Counted from the first letter of the stretch, positions 9,209 to 19,106 are shown. The stretch: DNA of 64,000 nucleotides from an uncultured Alphaproteobacteria bacterium (GCA_902621305.1 CACNLM010000007.1:1-64000), one strand, 5' to 3'. Notes: generated by a model not told the origin, from the sequence alone. Numbers and translations: made by a program.

Positions 9209-9979
9209 ATGAAATTTGATAATGAAACTAGTATTATTCAACAAAAAATAGCGAACGGTTATGCTGGAGTTTCACGAAGACTAGCTATTGTAAATGCCTT
9301 AGATTTAGAAACTAATGAAACTGTTATTGATATTGGTTGTGGCGGCGGTCATTTAGTCGAAGAAATTGCATTATCTGTAGGAGAACAAGGCAAAGTAATA
9401 GGAATTGATCCAAGTCAAGATCAGTTAGATGTTGCAAGCGGTAAATGTAAAGGTCAAAATAATGTTGAACTTATTTGTACTACAGCCAATGATATCAAGA
9501 TAGAAGATTCTTCATGTGATAAAATTACAGCTACTCAAACATTAGAATATATCGAAGATATAGATACATCCTTAAAAGAAATAAAAAGAATTTCTAAAAC
9601 TAATTCTAAATTTGTTAATGTCTCAATTCTTTGGGACTATTTTAAATTTTATGGACCAGAAAAAGAAATTAATGATCTCATTCATGAGGCATTTAGAGCG
9701 CATTGTTTTCACCAAATGCTTCCACTCGATTTAAATGGTAAATTAAAAAAACTTGGATATAAAAATATAAGTTCTCAAAATTTATCGTATTTAATTACAA
9801 ATAGAGATAATAATTCACCAGCAATTTATTATGAAACTATGTTAAGTAAGTTTGCTTTAAGCCAAGGTGTTTCAGAAGACAAAGTAGATGATTGGAAAAA
9901 ACAATTAAATAAATCTGAAAAAGTAGGTAATTTTGGATTTACAAGTTTTCCGGTATTAACTACAGCATATTTAGGTTAA
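9209..9979 (+). CDS. SAM-dependent methyltransferase (class I)
   Basis: 256 residues. SAM-binding motif I is VIDIGCGGGHLVEEIA (about residues 39-54), the acidic motif II is KVIGIDPSQDQL, and motif IV lies around ITATQTLEYIEDI. This resembles UbiE/COQ5 or arsenite-methyltransferase folds, but it lacks the cysteine set expected of ArsM. The substrate is unknown. It is followed 8 bp later by ytoQ on the same strand. Confidence 0.85.
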   Translation: MKFDNETSIIQQKIANGYAGVSRRLAIVNALDLETNETVIDIGCGGGHLVEEIALSVGEQGKVIGIDPSQDQLDVASGKCKGQNNVELICTTANDIKIEDSSCDKITATQTLEYIEDIDTSLKEIKRISKTNSKFVNVSILWDYFKFYGPEKEINDLIHEAFRAHCFHQMLPLDLNGKLKKLGYKNISSQNLSYLITNRDNNSPAIYYETMLSKFALSQGVSEDKVDDWKKQLNKSEKVGNFGFTSFPVLTTAYLG

Positions 9980-9987
9980 TTTTAAAA

Positions 9988-10437
9988 ATGAAATTAAAAG
10001 TTTACTTATCCGGTGAAATTCATACTAATTGGCGAGATGAGATTATAGATAAATGTAAATCAAAAAATTTAGAAATAAAATTTTCAAGCCCGACTACTAA
10101 TCATGAATTATCAGATGATGTTGGTGTAAAAATACTTGGTGATGAAGAAAAAAAATTTTGGCACGATAACAAAGGAGCAAAAATAAATGCTATACGAACT
10201 AGAAATTCGATTGAAAAAGCAGATATAGTTGTAGTACGTTTTGGTGAGAAATATAAACAATGGAATGCTGCTTTTGATGCAGGATATGCATCAGCCTTGA
10301 ATAAATCTCTCATAATAATGCATACTGATGAACATCAACATGCTTTAAAAGAAGTTGATGCAGCAGCTCATGCTATAACAAAAAATACCGATGAAGTTGT
10401 AAAAATTTTACAATATACTTTACAAGGTAAAATATAA
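9988..10437 (+). CDS. ytoQ: YtoQ family protein
   Basis: 149-residue cytosolic protein recognised by LKVYLSGEIHTNWRDEI at the N-terminus, the SSPTTNHELSDDVG segment and RFGEKYKQWNAAFDAGYA. The fold is related to nucleoside 2-deoxyribosyltransferase-like proteins, but the function is not established. It follows the methyltransferase by 8 bp and converges on the GFA-family gene with a single base between stop codons. Confidence 0.85.
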   Translation: MKLKVYLSGEIHTNWRDEIIDKCKSKNLEIKFSSPTTNHELSDDVGVKILGDEEKKFWHDNKGAKINAIRTRNSIEKADIVVVRFGEKYKQWNAAFDAGYASALNKSLIIMHTDEHQHALKEVDAAAHAITKNTDEVVKILQYTLQGKI

Positions 10438-10438
10438 A

Positions 10439-10894
10439 TTAATTATTTTCTTTTTCTGACAGTCTTCTTAAGCTCTCTTTTGGCCAAGTTGTTTCTCGAT
10501 CATACATGGCTTCATGGCAAATATCTTTATTAATAATTTCAATCCAAGGATCTTTATCTTTCACAAAAATATGTGCTTGCGGTGTTATTGGTTGGTCGAG
10601 TGTAGCTGTTCTGATTGCAATTCGAGATTTTGCAACATTGTATTTACAATATAAATAAACACCACAATTATTACAAAAATATGCTCGATAACCTTTTCCA
10701 CTGCCTGTAGGGAGCAGTGTAGATTCAACATTACCATTTAATTCAAAATCATCTTCAAAAATCATTGTATGTATAACAAAAGAAGAGCCTGTAGAAATTT
10801 TACAGTTATTACAATGACAAGCTTGAGTGAACAAAGGTTTATCTTTTATTTTATAATTTACTGAACCGCACGCACATTTTCCGATAAGAGTCAT
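10439..10894 (-). CDS. GFA-family zinc protein (glutathione-dependent formaldehyde-activating-like)
   Basis: 151 residues with the CENP-V/GFA zinc-binding pattern. CACGSVNYKI gives the first cysteine pair, CHCNNCKISTGSSF the second set, and YFCNNCGVYLYCKY the third. Members are annotated as glutathione-dependent formaldehyde-activating enzymes, but that activity has been questioned, so only fold and metal binding are supported here. It stands alone on the minus strand. Confidence 0.88.
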   Translation of the reverse strand: MTLIGKCACGSVNYKIKDKPLFTQACHCNNCKISTGSSFVIHTMIFEDDFELNGNVESTLLPTGSGKGYRAYFCNNCGVYLYCKYNVAKSRIAIRTATLDQPITPQAHIFVKDKDPWIEIINKDICHEAMYDRETTWPKESLRRLSEKENN

Positions 10895-10938
10895 TTCTGC
10901 TAAACGTTATATTTTGGAATTTAAAAAGCAAGAATTAA

Positions 10939-12549
10939 TTATTTACCAAATATGCCAAGCTTAACACTATAATCTACAGCTATACCGTAATCTGGATCAT
11001 CATCACTATCAACTATCAATTGACCTGTTTTTCTTAAAAGGCTGTGGCAGTCCTTCGTAAGACGTCTTAACTTTACTTGTTTGCCTAATTTGGAATATCT
11101 TTCTGCAATATCCTCAATTGCTTTTAAAGCAGATTGATCAATAACTTTTGAATTTGCAAAATCAATTATTACTAAATTAGGATCTTCGGCAGGTTTAAAA
11201 ATTTCTAAAAAACTATTAGTTGAGCTAAAAAAAAGAGGTCCTTCAATTTCATATACCTTAGCACCCTTTTCTGTTCTCGATTGTCTTTCAATTGCTCTAA
11301 TTCTTGAAGCAGATTTCCAAGCAAATACTAGTGCATTAATAATGACACCAGCAACTACAGCAACAGCTAAATCTTCTAATACAGTTATTAAAGTAACTAA
11401 AACAATTACCAATGCATCCGAACGAGGAACAACAAATAATAATTTTAGTGAATTCCAAGCAAATGTTCCAATTACGACCATAAACATAACCCCAACTAAT
11501 GATGCAATAGGAATAAGTTCAATTAAATTTGAAGTATAAAGAATAAAAATTAGTAAAAAAATTGCTGCTGAAATGCCAGCAATTCTTGTTCTGCCTCCTG
11601 ATTTTACATTTATCATTGATTGTCCAATCATAGCACAACCACCCATACCACCAAAAAAGCCAGTAATTCCATTAGCGACACCTTGAGCTAAACATTCTTG
11701 TCTTGTCCCACCCTTTTTGTTAGTGATTTCCCCTACTAGATTAAGCGTTAAAAGACTTTCAATTAATCCAATAGCTGCCAAAATAATTGCATAAGGAAAA
11801 ATAATAAAAAAAGTATCTAAATTAAGTGGGACTGTTGGAATAGAAAAATTTGGAAGTCCTCCTGCTACACTTGCTAAATCACCAACTCTTGGAACAGGTA
11901 AATCTAAAAGTAAAACTAAAAAAGTCACAAGAAGAATTGCAGCTAATGTAGATGGTATGAATTTAGTAACCCTTGGTAAGTACCATATGATTAACATGGT
12001 TAAGAAAACTAATACTATAGAATATGTAAGCACTTCCCCTGACATCCATGTAAATGTTCCATCAAAGTTATATATTTGAAATTGATGTAATTGTGATAAA
12101 CCAATTACTATAGCTAACCCGTTTACAAAACCTAGCATTACAGGTTGAGGAACCATTCTCATAAATTTTCCTAATTTAAAAATTCCTGCAAGAAATTGTA
12201 AGATTCCCATAAGTATTACTGTGGCAAATAAATATTGAACTCCATGTTCCGATACTAATGAAACCATAACAACAGCCAATGCTCCTGTTGCTCCCGAAAT
12301 CATTCCAGGTCTCCCACCAAAAATTGCAGTTACTAATCCTACAATGAAAGCTGCGTACAAACCTGAAAGAGGTGCTACACCTGCTACAAAAGCGAATGCA
12401 ATTGCTTCTGGAACAAGGGCGATTGCAACAGTTAATCCAGATAGAATTTCAATTTTAAACAGTGAAAAGGAAGCTCTGCCCTCTGGAATATATTCATCTT
12501 TGTTTAACCCAAGAGAATTTGCAAATTGATTAACTGTTGATTTTATCAT
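10939..12549 (-). CDS. SulP-family inorganic anion transporter with STAS domain
   Basis: 536-residue inner-membrane transporter with 10-14 helices in the first 420 residues. The family signature occurs early (LVPEAIAFAFVAGVAPLSGLYAAF) and GGMGGCAMIGQSMINVKSGG later. A C-terminal cytoplasmic STAS domain covers about 430-536 (VYEIEGPLFFSSTNSFLEIF, DFANSKVIDQSALKAI). SulP proteins carry sulfate, bicarbonate or other anions, often with Na+ or H+. For a marine oligotroph, bicarbonate or sulfate are both plausible; the sequence does not decide. Confidence 0.92.
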   Translation of the reverse strand: MIKSTVNQFANSLGLNKDEYIPEGRASFSLFKIEILSGLTVAIALVPEAIAFAFVAGVAPLSGLYAAFIVGLVTAIFGGRPGMISGATGALAVVMVSLVSEHGVQYLFATVILMGILQFLAGIFKLGKFMRMVPQPVMLGFVNGLAIVIGLSQLHQFQIYNFDGTFTWMSGEVLTYSIVLVFLTMLIIWYLPRVTKFIPSTLAAILLVTFLVLLLDLPVPRVGDLASVAGGLPNFSIPTVPLNLDTFFIIFPYAIILAAIGLIESLLTLNLVGEITNKKGGTRQECLAQGVANGITGFFGGMGGCAMIGQSMINVKSGGRTRIAGISAAIFLLIFILYTSNLIELIPIASLVGVMFMVVIGTFAWNSLKLLFVVPRSDALVIVLVTLITVLEDLAVAVVAGVIINALVFAWKSASRIRAIERQSRTEKGAKVYEIEGPLFFSSTNSFLEIFKPAEDPNLVIIDFANSKVIDQSALKAIEDIAERYSKLGKQVKLRRLTKDCHSLLRKTGQLIVDSDDDPDYGIAVDYSVKLGIFGK

Positions 12550-12599
12550 TAAGGTCTATTTTATTTAAATAGGTAAATTAAGTTATAAGTAAACAAAAT

Positions 12600-13757
12600 C
12601 TACCAAACAGATTTGTATATATTAAAGGCGTCAGATTCTTCAATTTTACGTGGATTATTAACTAATAATCTAGTTTGTTTCATTGCTTCACTAGCCATCA
12701 ACTGGCAAGCTTGCTCAGGAATTTCTAAATCTCTTAATCTATAAGGTAAGTTAAGTTCCTTAGACAAACTTTCTAAACTATCTATAAAATTGTTACACAC
12801 AATTTCATCACTTTTGCTATTATCTAAATCTTTAAATACGTAGGGTGCAAGATTAGCGTAATTTTTTTTTGTTTCTTCATTTATGGAATTGAATTTCATA
12901 ACATTTGTAAGAACCAAAGAGTTTGAAAGTCCATGAGAAATATTAAATAGACCTCCTATTGGATATGCCAAAGCATGTACTGCTGCTACTGGAGAATTTG
13001 CAAAAGCTTTACCTGCTAACATTGACCCAAGTAGCATATTAGATCTTGCATTTATGTTATGTCCCTCAAATACAGCAGTTTTAATTGATGAACCAAGAAG
13101 CTTAAGTGCTTCTATAGATAACATTTTTGAAATAGGATTGTTGTTGGGATTTATAGAAGTGTAAGCTTCGATTGCATGAACCATTGCATCTATTCCAGTT
13201 GATGCAGTTATATTTGGAGGCAGTTTAATAGTTAATAATGGATCTAAAATAGCAAGATCAGGTAAAATAAGCTTTGTAGAAACACCTTTTTTTTCTTTAT
13301 CATCCATCGTAATTATTGAAATTGGTGTAACTTCTGAACCGGTTCCTGCAGTTGTAGGAATTAGTACAAGTGGTAACCTTGGACCTTTTGCATTATTTAC
13401 ACCCCATACTGTTTCAATATCTTGTCCAGAACCAAGCATTAAAGATACAAGTTTTGCGACATCCATTGATGAGCCACCACCAAAACCTAAAACACCAGTC
13501 GTTTTGAAATCTGTTGCATCACCAAATGCTTTTAATAAAGTAGATTTTGAAGGATCAGACTCAACTTTATTAAATATATTTATATTCGCAAATAATTGAA
13601 GTTTTTTAATTGTTTGATCGTACAATCCTAATTCTGTTAATCCTTCATCAGTGATTACAAAAATATTTTTTCCTAATAAATTTACAATTTGATCAGTTGA
13701 ATTAACTGCTGTTTCATTACCAAAAATCAAGCTAGCTGTTGAATAAAAATTAAACAT
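12600..13757 (-). CDS. Iron-containing alcohol dehydrogenase
   Basis: 385-residue group III alcohol dehydrogenase. The NAD-binding [15 protein letters not shown] segment lies at about 94-108. The metal site is in [12 protein letters not shown] and [18 protein letters not shown] (Asp and His ligands). It oxidises or reduces a primary alcohol/aldehyde with NAD(P); the substrate is unknown. The gene lies between the SulP transporter (50 bp) and tRNA-Pro, all on the minus strand. Confidence 0.92.
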   Translation of the reverse strand: MFNFYSTASLIFGNETAVNSTDQIVNLLGKNIFVITDEGLTELGLYDQTIKKLQLFANINIFNKVESDPSKSTLLKAFGDATDFKTTGVLGFGGGSSMDVAKLVSLMLGSGQDIETVWGVNNAKGPRLPLVLIPTTAGTGSEVTPISIITMDDKEKKGVSTKLILPDLAILDPLLTIKLPPNITASTGIDAMVHAIEAYTSINPNNNPISKMLSIEALKLLGSSIKTAVFEGHNINARSNMLLGSMLAGKAFANSPVAAVHALAYPIGGLFNISHGLSNSLVLTNVMKFNSINEETKKNYANLAPYVFKDLDNSKSDEIVCNNFIDSLESLSKELNLPYRLRDLEIPEQACQLMASEAMKQTRLLVNNPRKIEESDAFNIYKSVW

Positions 13758-13764
13758 TTATCTT

Positions 13765-13841
13765 TGGTCGGGGAGAAAGGATTCGAACCTTCGACCCCCT
13801 GGTCCCAAACCAGGTGCGCTACCAGGCTGCGCTACTCCCCG
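13765..13841 (-). tRNA. tRNA-Pro (anticodon TGG)
   Basis: On the minus strand this folds as a full cloverleaf. The acceptor CGGGGAG pairs with CTCCCCG. The anticodon stem CCTGG/CCAGG encloses loop TTTGGGA, which places TGG at positions 34-36. The T-loop is GTTCGAATC, and CCA is encoded (13767-13765). It reads proline codon CCA and, by wobble, the other CCN codons. Confidence 0.95.
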
Positions 13842-13889
13842 AAAAAAATTGTTATATTCATAAATAAACTAAAAACAATTGTTTTATGT

Positions 13890-13918
13890 TTGTATTCTAA
13901 GATTATATTTATTATAAT
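13890..13918 (+). promoter_or_regulatory. Sigma70-type promoter for thiB
   Basis: TTGTAT at 13890-13895 and TATAAT at 13913-13918 are separated by exactly 17 bp. The predicted start near 13925 coincides with the first nucleotides of the TPP riboswitch, which supports the call. Confidence 0.65.
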
Positions 13919-13920
13919 TA

Positions 13921-13990
13921 ATTTAGGGGTGCTTAAATGCTGAGATTTATACCCTTTTAACCTGATCTGGATAATGCCAGCGGAGGAAAC
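13921..13990 (+). promoter_or_regulatory. TPP riboswitch (THI box)
   Basis: Contains the THI-box core: GGGGTGC, GCTGAGA, ACCC, AACCTGATCTGGATAATGCC and the closing AGCGGAGGA, in canonical order and spacing. The Shine-Dalgarno GGAGG of thiB (13982-13986) lies at the riboswitch 3' edge, 4 nt before the thiB ATG. The expected mode is therefore repression of translation initiation when thiamine pyrophosphate is bound. Confidence 0.95.
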
Positions 13991-14974
13991 ATGAAAATAA
14001 TACTAATTTTTTTTACTACCTTATTTATCTCTTTATCAATCTATGCAGAGAAACTAACTATTTATACTTACGATTCTTTTGTTTCAGAATGGGGTCCTGG
14101 ACCCATCATTGAAAAAATATTTGAAGAGAAACATAATGCGGATATAGAATTTGTTGCTGTAGACAGTGCAGCAACATTATTGAATAAAGTTATTTTAGAA
14201 GGTGATACTACCAAGGCAGATATAGTTTTAGGACTTGATATGAATTTATTTGATTTAGCCGAACAATCTGAACTTTTTACATCTCATAATATTAATAACA
14301 TAAACAATATTATTAATGTGCCATTAAAATGGGAAAGCAATAAATTTGTTCCATATAATTACGGGTACTTTTCTTTTGTATATAATGAAGCTAATTTAGA
14401 ATCACCTCCAAAATCTATGGATGAATTAATTAATTCTACTAATGCAAGAATTGTAATTCAAGACCCAAGAACCTCTACCCCTGGATTAGGATTATTAACT
14501 TGGATGAAAGCATTATATGGAGATAAAGCTGGAGATGAATGGAAAAAATTAAATAAAAAAATTATTTCCGTTACCAAAGGTTGGACAGATGCCTATTATA
14601 ATTTTTTTATGGCAGGAGAAGCTGACATGGTATTAAGTTATACTACATCTCCAGCCGCACATATAATGTTTGAAGAAAGGCATGATATTCTTGCTACAAC
14701 TTTTGAAGAGGGAAATTATATAACAATCGAATTTGCAGGCATTTTAAATAATTCACAAAATAAAGATTTAGCAAATAAATTTCTTAACTTTATGTTATCA
14801 GAAGAATTTCAATCAGTAATACCATCAACAAATATTATGTACCCTGTTACTAATATAAATGATTTACCTGAAGCATTTGATAAACTAGATGTTCCTAACT
14901 TTATTCAAATTGATCCAAAAGAAATTAATAAGAATAAGGAAAAATGGATTGATGAGTGGCTTAATGCCTCATAA
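13991..14974 (+). CDS. thiB: Thiamine ABC transporter, substrate-binding protein
   Basis: 327 residues with a signal peptide (KIILIFFTTLFISLSIYA) ending near residue 19. The mature protein opens KLTIYTYDSFVSEWGPG, the usual ThiB start, and carries ADIVLGLDMNLFDLAEQ. It binds thiamine or a phosphate ester in the periplasm. A TPP riboswitch directly precedes it, and thiP follows 5 bp later. It is the first gene of a two-gene unit. Confidence 0.95.
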   Translation: MKIILIFFTTLFISLSIYAEKLTIYTYDSFVSEWGPGPIIEKIFEEKHNADIEFVAVDSAATLLNKVILEGDTTKADIVLGLDMNLFDLAEQSELFTSHNINNINNIINVPLKWESNKFVPYNYGYFSFVYNEANLESPPKSMDELINSTNARIVIQDPRTSTPGLGLLTWMKALYGDKAGDEWKKLNKKIISVTKGWTDAYYNFFMAGEADMVLSYTTSPAAHIMFEERHDILATTFEEGNYITIEFAGILNNSQNKDLANKFLNFMLSEEFQSVIPSTNIMYPVTNINDLPEAFDKLDVPNFIQIDPKEINKNKEKWIDEWLNAS

Positions 14975-14979
14975 ATAAA

Positions 14980-16569
14980 TTGTATTATAAATATAATTAT
15001 TCAGTATTATTTTTTTTTGGTTTAATTATACTATTACCTTTCGTAGGTATTTTTTCAAAAATTACCTTTGATTTAGACAATATTTATAATTTTTTTCAAA
15101 ATTCATATACACATCGTTTAATCTATTTTTCATTATATCAGGCTTTTCTTTCAGCACTATTAAGTTGTTTTTTAGCTATTCCATTCGCATTAGCATTAAA
15201 TAGACATAAGAATTTAAAAATAATTAAATTAATTATTTCTCTTTGTGGATTTTGCTTTGTGATTCCAACAATTTTAATAGTCTTTGCAGTTATTAAACTT
15301 TTTGGAAATAATGGCTTTTACAACTCGTATTTTAATTTATACGAAAATTTATCGATAGAGACTATCTTTGGGATAAAAGCAATTTTAATTGCCCATATAC
15401 TTCTAAATACACCCTTTGCGACTAGATTATTTTTTCAATCCTTAAATAGTATTCCTTTAAAATATTATGAAATATCTAGTTCTCTAAACATTACTTTTTT
15501 TGGTAATCTTCTTAAATTAGAAATACCTTATATAAGACAAAATTTTTTTACTGTATTCTCAATCATATTCTCTCTTTGTTTTTTAAGTTTTGCAATAGTA
15601 ATGGCATTAGGTGGTGGACCTATGTATTCAACAATTGAGGTGGCAATTTATCAATATGCACTTTTTGAACTAAATTTTAATAAAGCAATTTTACTCAGTT
15701 TTTTACAAATTTTTATCTGTTTATTTTTTTTATTTATTGGTTTTTACAAATTAAAAGGTTCAAATTTTTTTGAAATAGATCAAATTAATTTTATTCATCC
15801 TCAAAAAGAATACAAAGCTATAAAAATTTTAGATTTTTTAATAATTATATTTTTTTCGATTTTTCTTTTTTCTCCAATACTTTCTGTAATTTATCATTTT
15901 ATAAGTAATGGTTTTTATTTATCTTTAATTAATGAAAAATTTTTAGAATCTTTTTTTAATTCTCTTATTATTTCAATTATTACAGGAATAATTGTTAGTA
16001 TATCTGGATTTATAATTTCTTCTATACTTGTAATAAATTATAAAAATTTGATTTTTCAACAATCAATTTTTTTAATAAGCTCTTCAATAATAATTATTTC
16101 TCCAATTATATTTAGTCTTGGTTATTTTATTGTATTAGGTGAATTAAGATATTTGCAATTATTTAAATATTTGGTGATTATTTTGATAAATTGTCTTTTC
16201 TTATTACCCTTTTCTATATTAATACTTTTTAATAACCTGAAAAATATTTTTTTAAATTTTGAAAATTTTCAACAAACTTTTCGTATTAGTATAATAAATT
16301 ATTTTATTATTTTGCTCCCAATGATTAAGAAAAATATAATTTTTGTTTTTGCATTTTCGACAGTTATTACCTTTGGTGATTTTACAATAATATCATTTTT
16401 TAAAGATCAAAACTTTGATACCTTGCCATCTTACTTATATAAATTGATTAGTGTTTATAAATTTAACGAAGCTTCTTTTGTTGCCGGTGTAATTTTAATA
16501 CTAAGTATGATTATATTTTTATTAATTGATAATTTAAATTACCAAGGCAAGTCAGCCATTAAAACGTGA
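14980..16569 (+). CDS. thiP: Thiamine ABC transporter permease
   Basis: 529-residue inner-membrane protein with about 12 helices in two permease halves, as in the fused ThiP/FbpB family. EAA-loop remnants appear in each half (YYEISSSLNITFFGNLLKLE in the first). The best start is TTG at 14980, 5 bp after thiB. The 3' end overlaps the convergent nhaD gene by 31 bp. The ATPase thiQ, normally next, is absent from the window. Sequence is strongly F/I/L-rich because of AT bias. Confidence 0.9.
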   Translation: MYYKYNYSVLFFFGLIILLPFVGIFSKITFDLDNIYNFFQNSYTHRLIYFSLYQAFLSALLSCFLAIPFALALNRHKNLKIIKLIISLCGFCFVIPTILIVFAVIKLFGNNGFYNSYFNLYENLSIETIFGIKAILIAHILLNTPFATRLFFQSLNSIPLKYYEISSSLNITFFGNLLKLEIPYIRQNFFTVFSIIFSLCFLSFAIVMALGGGPMYSTIEVAIYQYALFELNFNKAILLSFLQIFICLFFLFIGFYKLKGSNFFEIDQINFIHPQKEYKAIKILDFLIIIFFSIFLFSPILSVIYHFISNGFYLSLINEKFLESFFNSLIISIITGIIVSISGFIISSILVINYKNLIFQQSIFLISSSIIIISPIIFSLGYFIVLGELRYLQLFKYLVIILINCLFLLPFSILILFNNLKNIFLNFENFQQTFRISIINYFIILLPMIKKNIIFVFAFSTVITFGDFTIISFFKDQNFDTLPSYLYKLISVYKFNEASFVAGVILILSMIIFLLIDNLNYQGKSAIKT

Positions 16570-17840
16570 AGATAAATACTTGCTACATAACCAATAAATA
16601 TAACTGGAGTCCATTTTAAATGTCCAAAAAATGTATAATATCCTCTGGCTTGCCCCATAAGTGCTACACCTGCAGCTGAACCAATTGACAATAGACTACC
16701 GCCCACACCTGTTGTTAATGTAACTAGTAACCATTGTTCAATAGACATTTCTGGTCTCATAGTAATAACTGCAAACATCACAGGTATATTGTCTACGATT
16801 GCTGAGAGAACACCTACAATTGCATTGGCCATTGTTGGACCAAGACCAATATATAAGAATTCAGATACTACAGTTAAGTAACCTATAAATCCTAAACCTC
16901 CTACACTTAAAATAACTCCAAAGAAGAATAACAAAGTATCCCATTCAGCTCTTGAAACTTTTCTAAAGAAATCAAATTTTTCGTCTTCAACAGATGGATC
17001 ATGTGTAATTTGTAAGTAAAATGAATATAGACCAAGAAGACCAAGACCAAACATCATACCAAGCATGGGAGGTAAATGAAGAATATTATGAAAGTTTACA
17101 GCACTAAAAATTGTAAGCAAACCTAGAGAGATAATTACTCGTCCCCCTCTTTTCATATATTCTCTATCAGAACTAATTTGTGGTTTTTCATTTGGAATAA
17201 AGAAATACATAACTGCTGCGGGAATTATGTAATTAACCACAGATGGAAAAAATATTTTAAAAAATGTAAAAAATTCAACTATACCAGCCTGCCATACCAT
17301 TAAGGTAGTTATATCTCCAAATGGACTAAAGGCACCACCTGCATTTGCTGCAACAACTATATTAATACAACCAATCGATATAAATTTTGTATTACCTTTA
17401 CCACAGGCCATTACTACAGAGCACATAACTAGTGCAGTTGTTAAATTATCAGCTATAGGAGATAGGAAAAAAGTAATTATACCTGTGAATATAAATAATT
17501 GTCTAAAGCTAAATCCTCTTGATGTTAATTGGTATCTGACTACATCAAAAACTTTCCTTTCTTCTAAAGCATTGATGTAAGTCATAGCAACGAGTAGAAA
17601 TAGGAAAAGTTCTGCAAATTCTAAGATATTATGCTCTAAAGCATACTCAATTTCTTTTGCATATTGCTTATCAGAAGAAAAATGGAAAGCTATAATACCC
17701 CATATTACAGCAGCTGAAATAATAACTGGTTTAGATTTTCTTAAATGGCTAAATTCTTCGGCCATTACAACAGCATATGCAAGAACAAATACAATAAGGC
17801 TTAAAATGCCTACATATGATGTTGTTAGATCTATTTCCAT
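16539..17840 (-). CDS. nhaD: Sodium:proton antiporter, NhaD family
   Basis: 433-residue, roughly 12-helix inner-membrane antiporter. NhaD signatures include FLSPIADNLTTALVMCSVVM, NAGGAFSPFGDITTLMVWQ and VDNIPVMFAV, which carry the conserved Asn/Asp/Thr residues. It exports Na+ in exchange for H+, consistent with marine life. Its 5' end overlaps the alpha/beta-hydrolase gene by 10 bp. Its 3' end overlaps convergent thiP by 31 bp. Confidence 0.93.
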   Translation of the reverse strand: MEIDLTTSYVGILSLIVFVLAYAVVMAEEFSHLRKSKPVIISAAVIWGIIAFHFSSDKQYAKEIEYALEHNILEFAELFLFLLVAMTYINALEERKVFDVVRYQLTSRGFSFRQLFIFTGIITFFLSPIADNLTTALVMCSVVMACGKGNTKFISIGCINIVVAANAGGAFSPFGDITTLMVWQAGIVEFFTFFKIFFPSVVNYIIPAAVMYFFIPNEKPQISSDREYMKRGGRVIISLGLLTIFSAVNFHNILHLPPMLGMMFGLGLLGLYSFYLQITHDPSVEDEKFDFFRKVSRAEWDTLLFFFGVILSVGGLGFIGYLTVVSEFLYIGLGPTMANAIVGVLSAIVDNIPVMFAVITMRPEMSIEQWLLVTLTTGVGGSLLSIGSAAGVALMGQARGYYTFFGHLKWTPVIFIGYVASIYLHVLMADLPW

Positions 17841-18628
17841 AGTTTTAAATTAAAGCCAATTACGTCTTTTTCAATCCCGAAATCATATAGATTATTGTGT
17901 ATTGCTTCGTCAATAAAAACACTCTTTTTTATTACTTTCGCTTTGTCATAAAGCTTAATACTGTGTTCATGTGGTACAATTTCATCCTTCTTTCCACTAA
18001 TGATAAGTAATGGCGAAGTTATTTTATCAATTTTACTGAAGTTATCAAATTTATCTTTAACTAAATATTTTGTTGGAAATATTTTATATCTTTTTTTTGC
18101 AATATCATTGATAGATGTAAATGGCGCCTCTAAAACAATAGATAAAAATTCATACTTTGTGCCCATTTCTACTGCAGCACCAGATCCGAGTGATTCTCCA
18201 TAAATCACTAATTCTTTGAATTTAAATTCAGTATTATTTTTAATCCATTTTAATACTGCTTCTGCATCTTTATATAAATTTTTTTCTGTTGGTTTTCCTT
18301 CGTTACCTCCAAAACCTCTCCAGGAAACTAAAAGTACGCTCCAATTTTTTTCGATATACCTCTGGATTCTGTATGCTCTATCTCCGATATGAAAAGAATT
18401 ACCATGAAAATAAACTAGTAAAGGGAGTAAATTATCCCCTTTATGATACCATGATAACAACTTTAAGTTATCCTCAGTTTTAATATAAACTGCTTCGGTA
18501 TTATCCAAGTTATAATCCTTTGGTGCGCCTGGATGACCGGATTTATTAAAAACAATGCGTCTTTGAAAGATATACAAGAGAAAACCTAAAAAAAAATATA
18601 GAAAAATTGCAGAAAAAATGTAATTCAT
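17831..18628 (-). CDS. Alpha/beta hydrolase (membrane-anchored, Bem46-like)
   Basis: 265 residues. An N-terminal hydrophobic helix (about 3-20) looks like a membrane anchor. The nucleophile elbow GESLGSG carries the catalytic Ser, the oxyanion region is VYFHGNSFHIGDR, and the acid and histidine are in ISGKKDEIVP and DEAIHNNLYDF. The substrate is unknown. It overlaps nhaD by 10 bp and diverges from irr across 16 bp of AT-rich DNA containing ATTATAAT. Confidence 0.88.
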   Translation of the reverse strand: MNYIFSAIFLYFFLGFLLYIFQRRIVFNKSGHPGAPKDYNLDNTEAVYIKTEDNLKLLSWYHKGDNLLPLLVYFHGNSFHIGDRAYRIQRYIEKNWSVLLVSWRGFGGNEGKPTEKNLYKDAEAVLKWIKNNTEFKFKELVIYGESLGSGAAVEMGTKYEFLSIVLEAPFTSINDIAKKRYKIFPTKYLVKDKFDNFSKIDKITSPLLIISGKKDEIVPHEHSIKLYDKAKVIKKSVFIDEAIHNNLYDFGIEKDVIGFNLKLWK

Positions 18629-18644
18629 TACTTATTATAATATT

Positions 18645-19100
18645 ATGAGAATAGAAAACAAAGTAATTGATCCTCTAAGTCCATATAGCCGTGCACTGAA
18701 AAAAATAGAGGAAAGTGGTATTAGACCTACAAAACAAAGAAGAATTTTAGCTAAGTTGATTTTTGAAAAAGGTGACAGACATATATCTGCTGAAAATCTT
18801 TTTGATGAAGTAAAAAAAGAAGATAGAAAAATTTCTATGGCTACAATTTACAACACCTTAAAACAATTTACCTCATTAGGTTTAATTAGAGAAATTGTTG
18901 TTGATCAAAATAAATCACTATATTGTAATAATAATAAATCTCATTATCATTTGTACATTGAAGATGAAGGTAAGATACATGATATACCTACAAAAAATAT
19001 TAATCTTGATATACCTTCTATCCCTGCTTGTCTTTCATTGCATAATATTGATGTTATTGTCAGAGTTAGATCTCTTAAAGAAGACCAAAAAAAGAATTAA
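18645..19100 (+). CDS. irr: Fur-family regulator, Irr-like
   Basis: 151 residues. The winged helix carries GIRPTKQRRILAKLIFEKG and the recognition helix SMATIYNTLKQF. The metal/heme-sensing region HYHLYIEDEGKIHDIPTKN resembles the histidine-rich motif of alphaproteobacterial Irr (HHHxYxE). The N-terminal heme-regulatory motif GCPWHD/GCPWAD of Bradyrhizobium Irr is absent, as in many Irr proteins. It probably regulates iron-responsive genes. It heads a plus-strand run with the acetoacetyl-CoA synthetase gene 6 bp later. Confidence 0.82.
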   Translation: MRIENKVIDPLSPYSRALKKIEESGIRPTKQRRILAKLIFEKGDRHISAENLFDEVKKEDRKISMATIYNTLKQFTSLGLIREIVVDQNKSLYCNNNKSHYHLYIEDEGKIHDIPTKNINLDIPSIPACLSLHNIDVIVRVRSLKEDQKKN

Positions 19101-19106
19101 TTTGTT

